The notes beneath the pieces were generated by a model. That model did no database searches and was not told the origin of the DNA. It saw only the letters and a program-made list of their open reading frames with translations. From the NCBI GenBank assembly GCA_964642545.1, contig CAZXQU010000046.1, positions 1-23,159 on the forward strand: a DNA stretch of 23,159 nt, given 5' to 3'. This DNA comes from QYOJ01 sp964642545 (GTDB lineage: Bacteria > Bacteroidota > Bacteroidia > Bacteroidales > FEN-979). Position numbers and translations under genes: made by a program. Of the stretch, positions 16,341 to 23,159 are shown piece after piece (within the stretch, counting starts at the first letter, position 1; each line of letters opens with the position of its first letter).

Positions 16341-17328
16341 AACTGATGGCGGCGTTGTTTTCGCCATCGTAGTGAAGGTATTCCGATCCGAGGGCCGAAG
16401 CAGACGCAGATCGGGGAGATACAGGGGTCACCGAGCATGAAGGTCGGATCTTCGAGCGGGGAAATTTCACCTTTTCTGGAATATAGGTCTGATCCGACTT
16501 ATCGGAAATGTTGTAAAATACTTCCAGGTTGTAGTTGAGGGGGGATGTGCCACTGTTTGATATGGACATCGATTCGTTGACACTGGTCCCTAAGTTGACA
16601 TAACGGGTAAAGCTGGTTGGGTTGACGCCGATGATTGGATCGGTAGAACTGCCGGATTGTACATATTGAACGTCGTCGACATAGTATCCCGGAATATCGG
16701 AGGATCCGGAAATGGCTGCCGCATAAAATTCGACTCCCCCCAATTTTGCGGTGCCTGTTGTCCCCCCTGCCTGGTAACTGAATGGCCAGCTGCGAACCAG
16801 GTTCCCATTGATAAAGAGTTGGATGTTGTCGCTGTTTAAATTGATGATCTGCTTCACTTCAAACCAGGATCCTTTCGGATAGTTAAAGGGGTAGGGCGTA
16901 GTCCCTCCAGCAAAAAGTTCACCACTGCCGCTGGTTCGGAAGTAGACCTCACAGGCATATTCGAGCCCGGGAGATTCGAAATGCTGGAGACTGTAATACC
17001 CGCATTTTCCCGTTTCTACATACATGTACCATGAGAGTTCGAAACTCCCCGAGTTTTTATCGCCTAGTTTTAAAATAAGGTCTGTTGAGGAACCGGAGGG
17101 ACCGGTGATGGAAATCGATTTGGTGGGGCTGTGGGCAAAGGTATTGCTGATTCTGGCATCTTCACTGCTTCCGGGAGAATTTTACCAGGTATTACACCAT
17201 ACCTGATTGGAAAGCGCAATAAAATTATTCACTGGATAGGATTCGAAATCTTCGGAATAGAGAACGGTTTGCGCCGAAACTCCAATCCACCATGTAAGAA
17301 TGATGCTGGCAATGAAAATCTTTTTCAT
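16341..17328 (-). pseudogene. Truncated secreted protein gene with an in-frame stop
   Basis: Translation begins with signal peptide MKKIFIASIILTWWIGVSAQ, then TVLYSEDFESYP. A TAA at 17182-17184 follows NQVWCNTW; the same frame then continues without another stop for about 290 codons. The readable part has a concanavalin/laminin-G-like domain (KSISITGP, SFELSWYMYV, KGSWFEVKQIINL, IQLFINGNLV, GVEFYAA, YYVDDVQYV) and then a short domain with SFTRYVNLGTS and ISNSGTSPLNYNLEV, like the HYDIN or BACON type. Similar proteins in the phylum have WTTWS where the stop now lies, so one substitution (TCA to TAA) explains it. The family-like sequence fades after YLHYDGENNAAIS, at about 16341, where it meets the opposing pseudogene. 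Such proteins normally end in a T9SS sorting domain, which is absent. Confidence 0.75.
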
Positions 17329-17474
17329 GTTTGTTTGGTCATTGATAAACGAAAATACGATTTTGTCTTGTAAAAATAAGGTTATTTTTTTAATCTTAAA
17401 AAGAAAGGATGAACAGGCCACCTTACATCTATTCCATGGCCCCTATTTAAATCTATTTTAAACTCCTATTTATT

Positions 17475-17482
17475 TACTTTTG
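17475..17482 (+). promoter_or_regulatory. Candidate -7 element for the TPR-GT4-acyltransferase operon
   Basis: TACTTTTG matches the Bacteroidota -7 consensus TAnnTTTG and ends 22 bases before the ATG at 17505. The upstream stretch is T-rich, but no clean -33 element is spaced at 18-20 bases. Confidence 0.4.
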
Positions 17483-17504
17483 CCGCAAACCTCCCGGGCA
17501 AAAA

Positions 17505-18971
17505 ATGGCCAAAATCATTTTTTCATTCCTCTTCCTCTTTTCTCTTAGCCAGAAAGTTGTTGCAGTGTATGATGTAAATGAGAACTGCAAAAAAGCCTGG
17601 ATGCTGGTGATGGACCTCCGTATAGACCAGGCCAAAAAGCTCCTTGCCGAAGAGATCAGGACAAACCCGCAGAACTATTATGCCTACTACCTGGAACAAA
17701 CCTGCGATGTATTCAGGTTGCTGATCAACTCCAGCGATGCAGAGTATGAAGCCTTTGTAAAAAATTTTGAGAAAAAAAGAGAGATCATGGACGGGAAGGA
17801 TGAAGACTCGCCCTATTACCTCTCCTGCAACGCTGAGATGGAGTTGCAGGTTTCTGTTTTCAGCGTGATGCATGGCGCCCAGTGGAGTGGGCTGACCAAA
17901 GGCTATTCAGCCTATAAAAATGTTTACCGGAACATTGATCGTTTTCCTTCGTTCCAGCCAAACCGCAAGCTGGATGGCTTCTTTAATGTAGCTATTGCTA
18001 ACTTACCGCCTTTCGTGAAATGGGCTATCTCCTTCTTTGGTGTGAAGGTGAACATGGAAAACGGCTTCAGGACGCTGAACCAGTATTATCAAACGCAGAA
18101 AAACGTGGAGGGGCTCAATGCCGAGGCAGCGCTCTACATGATCCTTGCCGCCAAGATCAACAAAACCCCGGAGAGGGTGTACGACTTTACCAAATCGCTC
18201 AACAGCGATGTGGCTAATACTTTTATCCATAGCTATTTCAGGGCGAACATTGCCTACCGTACCGGAAGAAATGAAGAGGCCCTCAAGACCCTCCAGCAGA
18301 TCACTCACAATGAAAACGGTATTGCAGATGTCATCTACAGCTACCTGATGGGGAAGGTGCTGTTGCGGAAACTGGATCCCCGGGCTGAGCACTATCTGAA
18401 AAGATACCTGAGCCACCTGGAGAAGAAGGAGTATCTGAAGGAGATGAATTACAACCTGGGCCTTTTCTATTTTCTGCAAGGCAACCAGGAAAAGTATCTC
18501 AACTATTGCGAGATCGTAAAAAAGCAGGGGATGGACCTCAACGAACGGGACCGGGAGGCTCTATATGATGCCAGTCTCGACTATCCTCCCGATGTGAACC
18601 TGGTCAAAGCCAGGTTGTCGCTTGATGGGGGATATTTAGAAGAATACCAAAAAGCGATGAAATCCTTTGAGGCCGGGCACGAGAAGATATACGCTTATGA
18701 TATTGAGTCTCATTTTCTGAAAGGAAGGTATGAGGCAATGCTGAAAAACAGTAATTTAGCCATCGCGGAGTTTAAAAAAGTAATTGAACTTGGGGAAGAT
18801 GAGGATTATTATTTTGCCTGTGAAGCTGCATTAAGACTGGGAAAGATATACCAGGAGATGGGACAAAAGTCGCTGGCAGCCGAATATTATAAGAAATCAA
18901 CGAAACAATATAAAAGTGATTATTATGAATACATTGAGGACAAAGCACGAAAAGCCCTCGATAGTTTATAA
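17505..18971 (+). CDS. Exported TPR-repeat protein
   Basis: The 488-residue protein begins with a short hydrophobic export signal (about 3-20, FSFLFLFSLSQKVVAV). The rest is almost wholly helical. TPR-like helix pairs are visible at about 28-60 (AWMLVMDLRIDQAKKLLAEEI..NP), 245-300, and most clearly at about 405-475 (HFLKGRYEAMLKNSNLAIAEFKKVIELG and ALRLGKIYQEMGQKSLAAEYYKKS). The middle part (about 125-230), with SGLTKGYSAYKN and FFGVKVNMENGFRTL, recalls the Iml2/TTC39 helical family, but this is a weak impression. No catalytic motif is seen, so it is probably a scaffold or assembly protein in the periplasm. It starts an apparent operon with a GT4 glycosyltransferase (17 bases downstream) and an acyltransferase, so it may serve envelope lipid or glycan assembly. 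Confidence 0.8.
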   Translation: MAKIIFSFLFLFSLSQKVVAVYDVNENCKKAWMLVMDLRIDQAKKLLAEEIRTNPQNYYAYYLEQTCDVFRLLINSSDAEYEAFVKNFEKKREIMDGKDEDSPYYLSCNAEMELQVSVFSVMHGAQWSGLTKGYSAYKNVYRNIDRFPSFQPNRKLDGFFNVAIANLPPFVKWAISFFGVKVNMENGFRTLNQYYQTQKNVEGLNAEAALYMILAAKINKTPERVYDFTKSLNSDVANTFIHSYFRANIAYRTGRNEEALKTLQQITHNENGIADVIYSYLMGKVLLRKLDPRAEHYLKRYLSHLEKKEYLKEMNYNLGLFYFLQGNQEKYLNYCEIVKKQGMDLNERDREALYDASLDYPPDVNLVKARLSLDGGYLEEYQKAMKSFEAGHEKIYAYDIESHFLKGRYEAMLKNSNLAIAEFKKVIELGEDEDYYFACEAALRLGKIYQEMGQKSLAAEYYKKSTKQYKSDYYEYIEDKARKALDSL

Positions 18972-18988
18972 ACAAACCAGATAAAACC

Positions 18989-20185
18989 ATGAACATCACC
19001 TTTGTTATTGACTCATATAATGATGCCAATGGAGGTACGATTGCTACAAAGCGCCTGGTGGATGAACTTCGGAAGCGTGGACATAACGTAGCGATTGTAG
19101 CCGCGATACACGAAGATCCTTCTGATCCGGATTTCTACCAGGTTCCCGGATTTGTACTGCCCGGTACGGAGGCATCACTGGAAAACATGAAATTCCTGTT
19201 TGGCCGTAACGATAAGAAAGTCTATGAACAGGCGATGAAAGATGCCGATATTGTTCAGGTCCAGTTTCCATTCCTGATGGCGAGGGGTGCGGTGAAAACA
19301 GCCAAACGCCTTGGCAAACCAGTTGTTGGGGCCTTTCATGTGCAGCCACAGAACATCATGGCAGCCATGGGAAAAACAAGCAAACGCATGGAGTGGACCA
19401 TCTGGTTCTTCTTCAAATATTTTCTCTTCAACCGTATAGATACGATAACCACCCCTTCCAGGTTTGCCGTTGAACTATTGGAATCGCAGGGAATTGTTGC
19501 CGACATGTTCCCGATCTCCAATGGCATCCCGGTAGAATATATGCCTGGAGAATACAAAAGACCAGAGTGGTTTGGGGATCATCTGGTGCTCCTGAACATT
19601 GGACGGCACGCTTACGAGAAGAGGCAGTTACTCCTGATGGAAGGGGTTAAACGATCGAAATACGCTGATAAGATTAAACTGATCCTGGCCGGAAGAGGAG
19701 AGCGAACCGAGGAGATGAAAGAGAAAGCAAAAGAGCTGCCTGTAGAACCCTTTATCGGATATATCACTCCGGAAGAAAAACTCCAGTACCTGAATACAGC
19801 TGACCTTTTCTTGCATGGCTCTATTGTGGAACTTGAAAGTTTATCCTGCCTTGAGGCCATCGGCTGCGGGCTGCCCTGCCTGGTCAGCGACTCTGATTAC
19901 TCGGCTGCGTCTCAGTTTGCGCTTGACAACAGGTTTCTGTTCACCTCTGACGATCCCGATCACCTGGCCGAACAACTTAACTACTGGTGGGAGCACCGGG
20001 ATGAGTTAAGAAGTGCCGATATGAAGAAGAGGGTACTCGATGAAGCGGCACAATATCGCTTCGACAAAGCAGTGGACAATTATGAAACGTTTATTAAAAA
20101 TGTGGTAACGCCACCTGCTGTGAAACGGATTCCTACTGTCGCCATCAGGAAACCTGATGCAGTTAAAAAGGCAAACCGGTTATGA
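18989..20185 (+). CDS. GT4-family glycosyltransferase, possibly glycolipid-forming
   Basis: The 398-residue protein has the GT-B fold of family 4. The N-terminal Rossmann domain opens with MNITFVIDSYNDANGGTIATKRL, with its glycine loop at 15-16, and the C-terminal nucleotide-sugar domain carries LLNIGRHAYEKRQ, LILAGRGE and the E-x7-E motif (Glu281 to Glu289) in ELESLSCLEAIGCGLPCLVS. A hydrophobic, basic patch (about 129-150, KTSKRMEWTIWFFFKYFLF) could bind the membrane. This layout resembles diacylglycerol glucosyltransferases and related glycolipid enzymes. The acceptor is therefore likely a lipid, as the overlapping PlsC-type gene also suggests, but sugar and acceptor are not determined. 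The last four bases overlap the acyltransferase start (ATGA). The leader is A-rich and has no Shine-Dalgarno sequence. Confidence 0.9.
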   Translation: MNITFVIDSYNDANGGTIATKRLVDELRKRGHNVAIVAAIHEDPSDPDFYQVPGFVLPGTEASLENMKFLFGRNDKKVYEQAMKDADIVQVQFPFLMARGAVKTAKRLGKPVVGAFHVQPQNIMAAMGKTSKRMEWTIWFFFKYFLFNRIDTITTPSRFAVELLESQGIVADMFPISNGIPVEYMPGEYKRPEWFGDHLVLLNIGRHAYEKRQLLLMEGVKRSKYADKIKLILAGRGERTEEMKEKAKELPVEPFIGYITPEEKLQYLNTADLFLHGSIVELESLSCLEAIGCGLPCLVSDSDYSAASQFALDNRFLFTSDDPDHLAEQLNYWWEHRDELRSADMKKRVLDEAAQYRFDKAVDNYETFIKNVVTPPAVKRIPTVAIRKPDAVKKANRL

Positions 20186-20964
20186 AATCGGACAAGGTTC
20201 GTGAGCAACAGATTTCTATGGAGTCGGTCTACCCTATAACCATTTCTTCAGATTATACCTTTATAAAGACCAACTTTTCCTACCTGTTTTTCTCCCATAT
20301 TGCCTACACAGCTATTCATTGGTTGCTGGGTGTTGGATTCTTCCGGACCGTTGGCCGCCAAAAAACAAGGGGAAGAGAAAATCTGCGACCGTTAAAGAAG
20401 AAAGGGTTCGTTACGGTAGCCAACCACTGCCATTTTCTCGACACCGTCCTCACCGGAATGGCTGTACTTCCCCGCCGTCCCTGGTATGCCTCTGTTCAAC
20501 GAAATTTTGAAGCGCCCTATTTCAGGAAGTTGTTCCGTATCCTTAGAGGGTTCCCAATCCCCAATGGACCGATTGGCCTCAGGAGGATCACAAAACCTGT
20601 TGTGGAGGCTATTAAACGTGGAAATATCGTCCATTTTTTCCCTGAAGCCGAACTCTGGCACCTCTATCAGGATATTGACTTTTTTCAGAAAGGTCCTTTT
20701 TACATGGCTCATCAGGCAAATTGCCCTGTTGTTCCTATCGTACACCTGTTTAAACCCAGAAAGATATTTGGCAAGGTAAGATCAAAAAATATCCTCTCTA
20801 TCACATCTATTATCGGGGAGCCTATTTACCCCCTCATATATACAGAAGAGGGCGAGCGTGTTGACCTTAAGGCGGTACAGGAGATGTGCGATACGGCGCA
20901 GAACTGGATGCTGGCAATGATGGCTGAATATCATTCCAACAGGGAACAATCAAGCATCACCTAG
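20182..20964 (+). CDS. PlsC-like 1-acylglycerol-3-phosphate acyltransferase family protein
   Basis: The 260-residue protein has the PlsC/LPLAT motifs: H-x4-D in NHCHFLD (His82, Asp87), the second block around FRILRGFPIPNG (118-129), FPEAE (153-157) in place of the usual FPEGT, and VVPI (183-186). A hydrophobic segment (about 33-54) should anchor it to the inner face of the cytoplasmic membrane. The family transfers acyl groups from acyl-ACP or acyl-CoA to lysophosphatidate or related lipids. The altered FPEAE block, which normally helps bind the glycerol phosphate, suggests an unusual acceptor. Its coupling to the GT4 gene points to acylation of a glycolipid or making its lipid base. Its last 8 bases overlap the converging beta-propeller gene. 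Confidence 0.88.
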   Translation: MKSDKVREQQISMESVYPITISSDYTFIKTNFSYLFFSHIAYTAIHWLLGVGFFRTVGRQKTRGRENLRPLKKKGFVTVANHCHFLDTVLTGMAVLPRRPWYASVQRNFEAPYFRKLFRILRGFPIPNGPIGLRRITKPVVEAIKRGNIVHFFPEAELWHLYQDIDFFQKGPFYMAHQANCPVVPIVHLFKPRKIFGKVRSKNILSITSIIGEPIYPLIYTEEGERVDLKAVQEMCDTAQNWMLAMMAEYHSNREQSSIT

Positions 20965-22216
20965 TATTTCCGGCAACATCATAAGCCATTAGTATATTTC
21001 CATGCCGGACGTAAAGAATCCCATTATGAATAACGGGATGGGAGAAATGCTCTTTCGTCCCCTTGTCGACCTTCATTGAGCTGATTACCTCCAGGGTTTC
21101 GGGATTTATCAGGCAGACCTTCCCATCCTGGGTGTAATAGTAGATGTTGTTGTTGGCCCAGATCAGAGAGCCTGTTCCGATCTTCTGGGATTTGAGAATT
21201 TCACCCGTTTCAGTATCAAGGCTTACCAGGCTTTTCCCTGAGCTGGTACAGGAATAAATTTTATCGTTTTGAATTACAAATCCACTCATGTAGTTGTCGA
21301 TCTCTTTGTTTCTCCACACCTGGCCGATTTTTGTTCCATCATCAAGAAGTTCCAGTTTCACCGCTCCGTTTCCGTCTCCTGCAATATAATAAATGTATCC
21401 ATCCTGGTACCAGGCAGAGTTGCTGTGCGTGTCTCCATTACCTGGTTTTCTCTCGGAGAGGGGAATGTTCACCTGATCATGGCTCCAAAGAAGTTTGCCG
21501 GTTCGTGTATCGATGCCAAGAAATGAATAGGCAGTAAAAAGCACAACGATATCGCGTTTTGGCAGTTTGATGAGGATGGGGGAGTTGTAGCCTGAAACCT
21601 CACCGTTACCCGAACATACCCATTTGATTTCTCCGGTAAACCGGTCGAGGGCCACCACATTGGTGTCGGGGCCTCCCGGAGTGGCGAAGACCAGATTTCC
21701 ATGTACCAGGGGTGCCTCGGCAAATCCGAAAAGGGGAGCGATCCCCTGAAGATTTTGCACCATCTCTTTTGACCACCTCTGTTGTCCGGTTGTCCTGTCG
21801 AAGCAGGTCAGGTTCCCCAGTCCGGATGTGACATAGATCAGGTCATCAACTACTGTAGGTGCACACCGCGATCCCTCGTAGTTGACCACCCACTCCAGCC
21901 CAAAACCTGATTTCCAGAGGAAGTTCCCTTCTGGGTCGTAAGCCATCAGGTAGGCGGTGGAGTCTGTTTCACCGGTAATAAACAGCATATTATCGGTGAC
22001 TGTAGGCGACCCGTATCCGTTTCCGATGTTTTCATAGACTCTGATAAGGGGAGGTCCTTCCGGAGGCCAACTCCCGAGTAAATTTTCATCGGGATAGATC
22101 CCATGTCGTTCGGCTCCCCGCCATTGGGTTGTGATTTGGGCTGTTGAGGACAAAGGGCCAACCACGAGGATGATAAGCAGGGGGAGTAAACAACTAAGAT
22201 GAAATTTTTGAGTCAT
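20957..22216 (-). CDS. Exported PQQ-like (BamB-type) beta-propeller protein
   Basis: The 419-residue protein has a signal peptide (about 1-27, cut after LSSTAQ), then QWRGAERHGIYPDENLLGSWP, an opening typical of the PQQ-like propeller proteins of Bacteroidota and Planctomycetota. Repeating blades follow, with the pattern 'D..TG...W': FDRTTGQQRWS, LDRFTGEIKWV, IDTRTGKLLWS, LDTETGEILKS and INPETLEVISS, alternating with 'G.lY..' strands. No PQQ-dehydrogenase catalytic residues are apparent, so a structural or carbohydrate/protein-binding role outside the cytoplasm is likelier than an enzyme. The following signal-peptide gene starts 21 bases upstream on the same strand, suggesting a two-gene operon. 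The C terminus is convergent with the acyltransferase and overlaps it by 8 bases. Confidence 0.88.
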   Translation of the reverse strand: MTQKFHLSCLLPLLIILVVGPLSSTAQITTQWRGAERHGIYPDENLLGSWPPEGPPLIRVYENIGNGYGSPTVTDNMLFITGETDSTAYLMAYDPEGNFLWKSGFGLEWVVNYEGSRCAPTVVDDLIYVTSGLGNLTCFDRTTGQQRWSKEMVQNLQGIAPLFGFAEAPLVHGNLVFATPGGPDTNVVALDRFTGEIKWVCSGNGEVSGYNSPILIKLPKRDIVVLFTAYSFLGIDTRTGKLLWSHDQVNIPLSERKPGNGDTHSNSAWYQDGYIYYIAGDGNGAVKLELLDDGTKIGQVWRNKEIDNYMSGFVIQNDKIYSCTSSGKSLVSLDTETGEILKSQKIGTGSLIWANNNIYYYTQDGKVCLINPETLEVISSMKVDKGTKEHFSHPVIHNGILYVRHGNILMAYDVAGNTR

Positions 22217-22237
22217 GGTTTCAACGAATTAAAATGA

Positions 22238-23002
22238 TTACCACTTACAGATAACTCCCCACTCAAGAGCAGGGAAAATGTGAGGACCGGATCGGGCTTG
22301 CTGTACATCATAGCTGAATCCAACGGCAGCGTTGATACCGATGTATTTGTTGAAAAACCAGTCTCCGCCGCAGGTCAGTGAAGGTCCGTGCAGAATAATA
22401 TCTTTGGGATCATAGTGATAAGGATAAGAATAATCATAGTATATGTTATCCTCTATCACGAGGAAGCTACCATACTGAAGGTCGATATACATTCCTCTGA
22501 AGAAGAAAAACTTTAACCCTCCACTAGCTAGAAAATAGGTATGATCGATAGAAAGCATACCAAAATTGGGGAAGATCCCACCTCCCACGTGCCAACCAAA
22601 CCCTTGTTCTTTACCGATGCGTCCCTGGTATCGAAGTCCCATCCAACCATAACTGGGTCCATGCCCGAGAGCAAAGCTGGCGTAATACCGGTCACAGCCA
22701 TTTTTGAAGAAATTATTTTTTGCAAGCCATTTTTTTTCAACAGGATCGTGGGAATCAGGGTTAAAAAACTCCTCTGTACCGCTCTTGTAGCGGATCATGT
22801 ATACTGTTGCCGGGTTAATTACATGAACAGGACCGTCCTGGTAGTTGTACTCTTTGTATTTGATATCGAGTTTACTTACCTCCTCGATTTTGGCTTCAAT
22901 CTTTTCGCCGGAGCGTAAGTAGATCATATCCTGGGAGAGGGATAGAAAGGGAGTAACCATCAAAAAAAGAACGGTCAACCAAACCGAATCATTTGTTTTC
23001 AT
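22238..23002 (-). CDS. Predicted outer-membrane beta-barrel protein with an N-terminal small beta domain
   Basis: From the chosen start the protein has 254 residues: signal peptide MKTNDSVWLTVLFLMVTPFLSLSQ, a small domain of about 60 residues (DMIYLRSGEKIEAKIEEV, DIKYKEYNYQDGP, YMIRYKSGTEEFF) of a type common at the N terminus of Bacteroidota membrane proteins, and a glycine- and aromatic-rich remainder (ASFALGHGPSYGWMGLRYQG, HVGGGIFPNFG, GINAAVGFSYDV) that reads as amphipathic strands of an eight- to ten-stranded barrel. It is an unnamed family to me. The frame is open to an ATG at 23089, but only Met at 23002 is followed by a signal peptide. It shares a transcript with the beta-propeller gene downstream. 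Function unknown. Confidence 0.75.
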   Translation of the reverse strand: MKTNDSVWLTVLFLMVTPFLSLSQDMIYLRSGEKIEAKIEEVSKLDIKYKEYNYQDGPVHVINPATVYMIRYKSGTEEFFNPDSHDPVEKKWLAKNNFFKNGCDRYYASFALGHGPSYGWMGLRYQGRIGKEQGFGWHVGGGIFPNFGMLSIDHTYFLASGGLKFFFFRGMYIDLQYGSFLVIEDNIYYDYSYPYHYDPKDIILHGPSLTCGGDWFFNKYIGINAAVGFSYDVQQARSGPHIFPALEWGVICKW

Positions 23003-23107
23003 AAGGAGCTGGATTATTGAGTAAGGGGTTAAGATATTTGGAGAACGCAGGATATTACCTGAATATTGCACCGTTTCCAGCACCCTCATCAGGGGTGATG
23101 AAGCGGT

Positions 23108-23159
23108 TTATTTGAAATCATCGGGGGAGATAATTTTCTCCTCCAGAAGAGCCTTCATT
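23108..23159 (-). CDS. C-terminal end of a gene entering from the right edge
   Basis: On the minus strand the last 17 bases-triplets up to a TAA at 23108-23110 read MKALLEEKIISPDDFK, a plausible charged, helical protein end. The rest lies outside the window. With so few codons, the call rests on the protein-like composition and the position upstream of a same-strand gene; no family can be named. Confidence 0.4.
   Translation of the reverse strand, partial: MKALLEEKIISPDDFK

Noticed and set aside
17372..17390. AAAATAA/TTATTTT palindrome between the decayed gene and the TPR gene as a terminator.
   Set aside because: It has no G/C stem and only a 2-base centre, so a stable hairpin is unlikely.

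Overview
The window looks like a chromosomal segment of a Bacteroidota bacterium, probably an environmental, respiring member of the Bacteroidales or a related order. Four things point there: a type IX secretion (T9SS) C-terminal sorting domain, a FISUMP-domain protein, promoter elements of the TAnnTTTG type, and starts that mostly lack a Shine-Dalgarno sequence. No rRNA, tRNA, CRISPR array, transposase or phage gene was seen.

Layout. (1) 1-4767, plus strand: the 3' end of a gene for an NrfD/HybB-type quinone-interacting membrane subunit, then a membrane-anchored protein resembling glycine-cleavage H protein but without the lipoyl lysine, then an intrinsic terminator. After it come a sensor kinase with haem c-like motifs in its periplasmic sensor, an NtrC-family sigma-54 activator and an archaemetzincin protease. 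The arrangement suggests a redox complex with a dedicated redox or ligand sensor. (2) 4787-8305, minus strand: a CopA-type Cu(I) exporter whose second metal-binding domain has lost its cysteines, and a secreted FISUMP protein with a T9SS tail. (3) 8603-15212, minus strand: a NarL-type two-component system followed by pstS-pstC-pstA-pstB and an outer-membrane porin. This appears to be a complete phosphate-uptake route across both membranes, with no phoU and no PhoR/PhoB in view. (4) 15213-17328: a regulatory region with three direct repeats at a 21-base period, then two decayed genes for secreted proteins that meet tail to tail at about 16340, which marks a rearrangement scar. (5) 17505-20964, plus strand: TPR protein, GT4 glycosyltransferase and PlsC-type acyltransferase, a likely envelope glycolipid operon. 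(6) 20957-23159, minus strand: a beta-propeller protein, an outer-membrane protein, and the last codons of a gene entering from the right edge.

Family names come from recognising motifs in the translated sequence; no database search was run. The least certain assignments are the exact functions of the NrfD-linked complex, the GT4 enzyme and the TPR protein.
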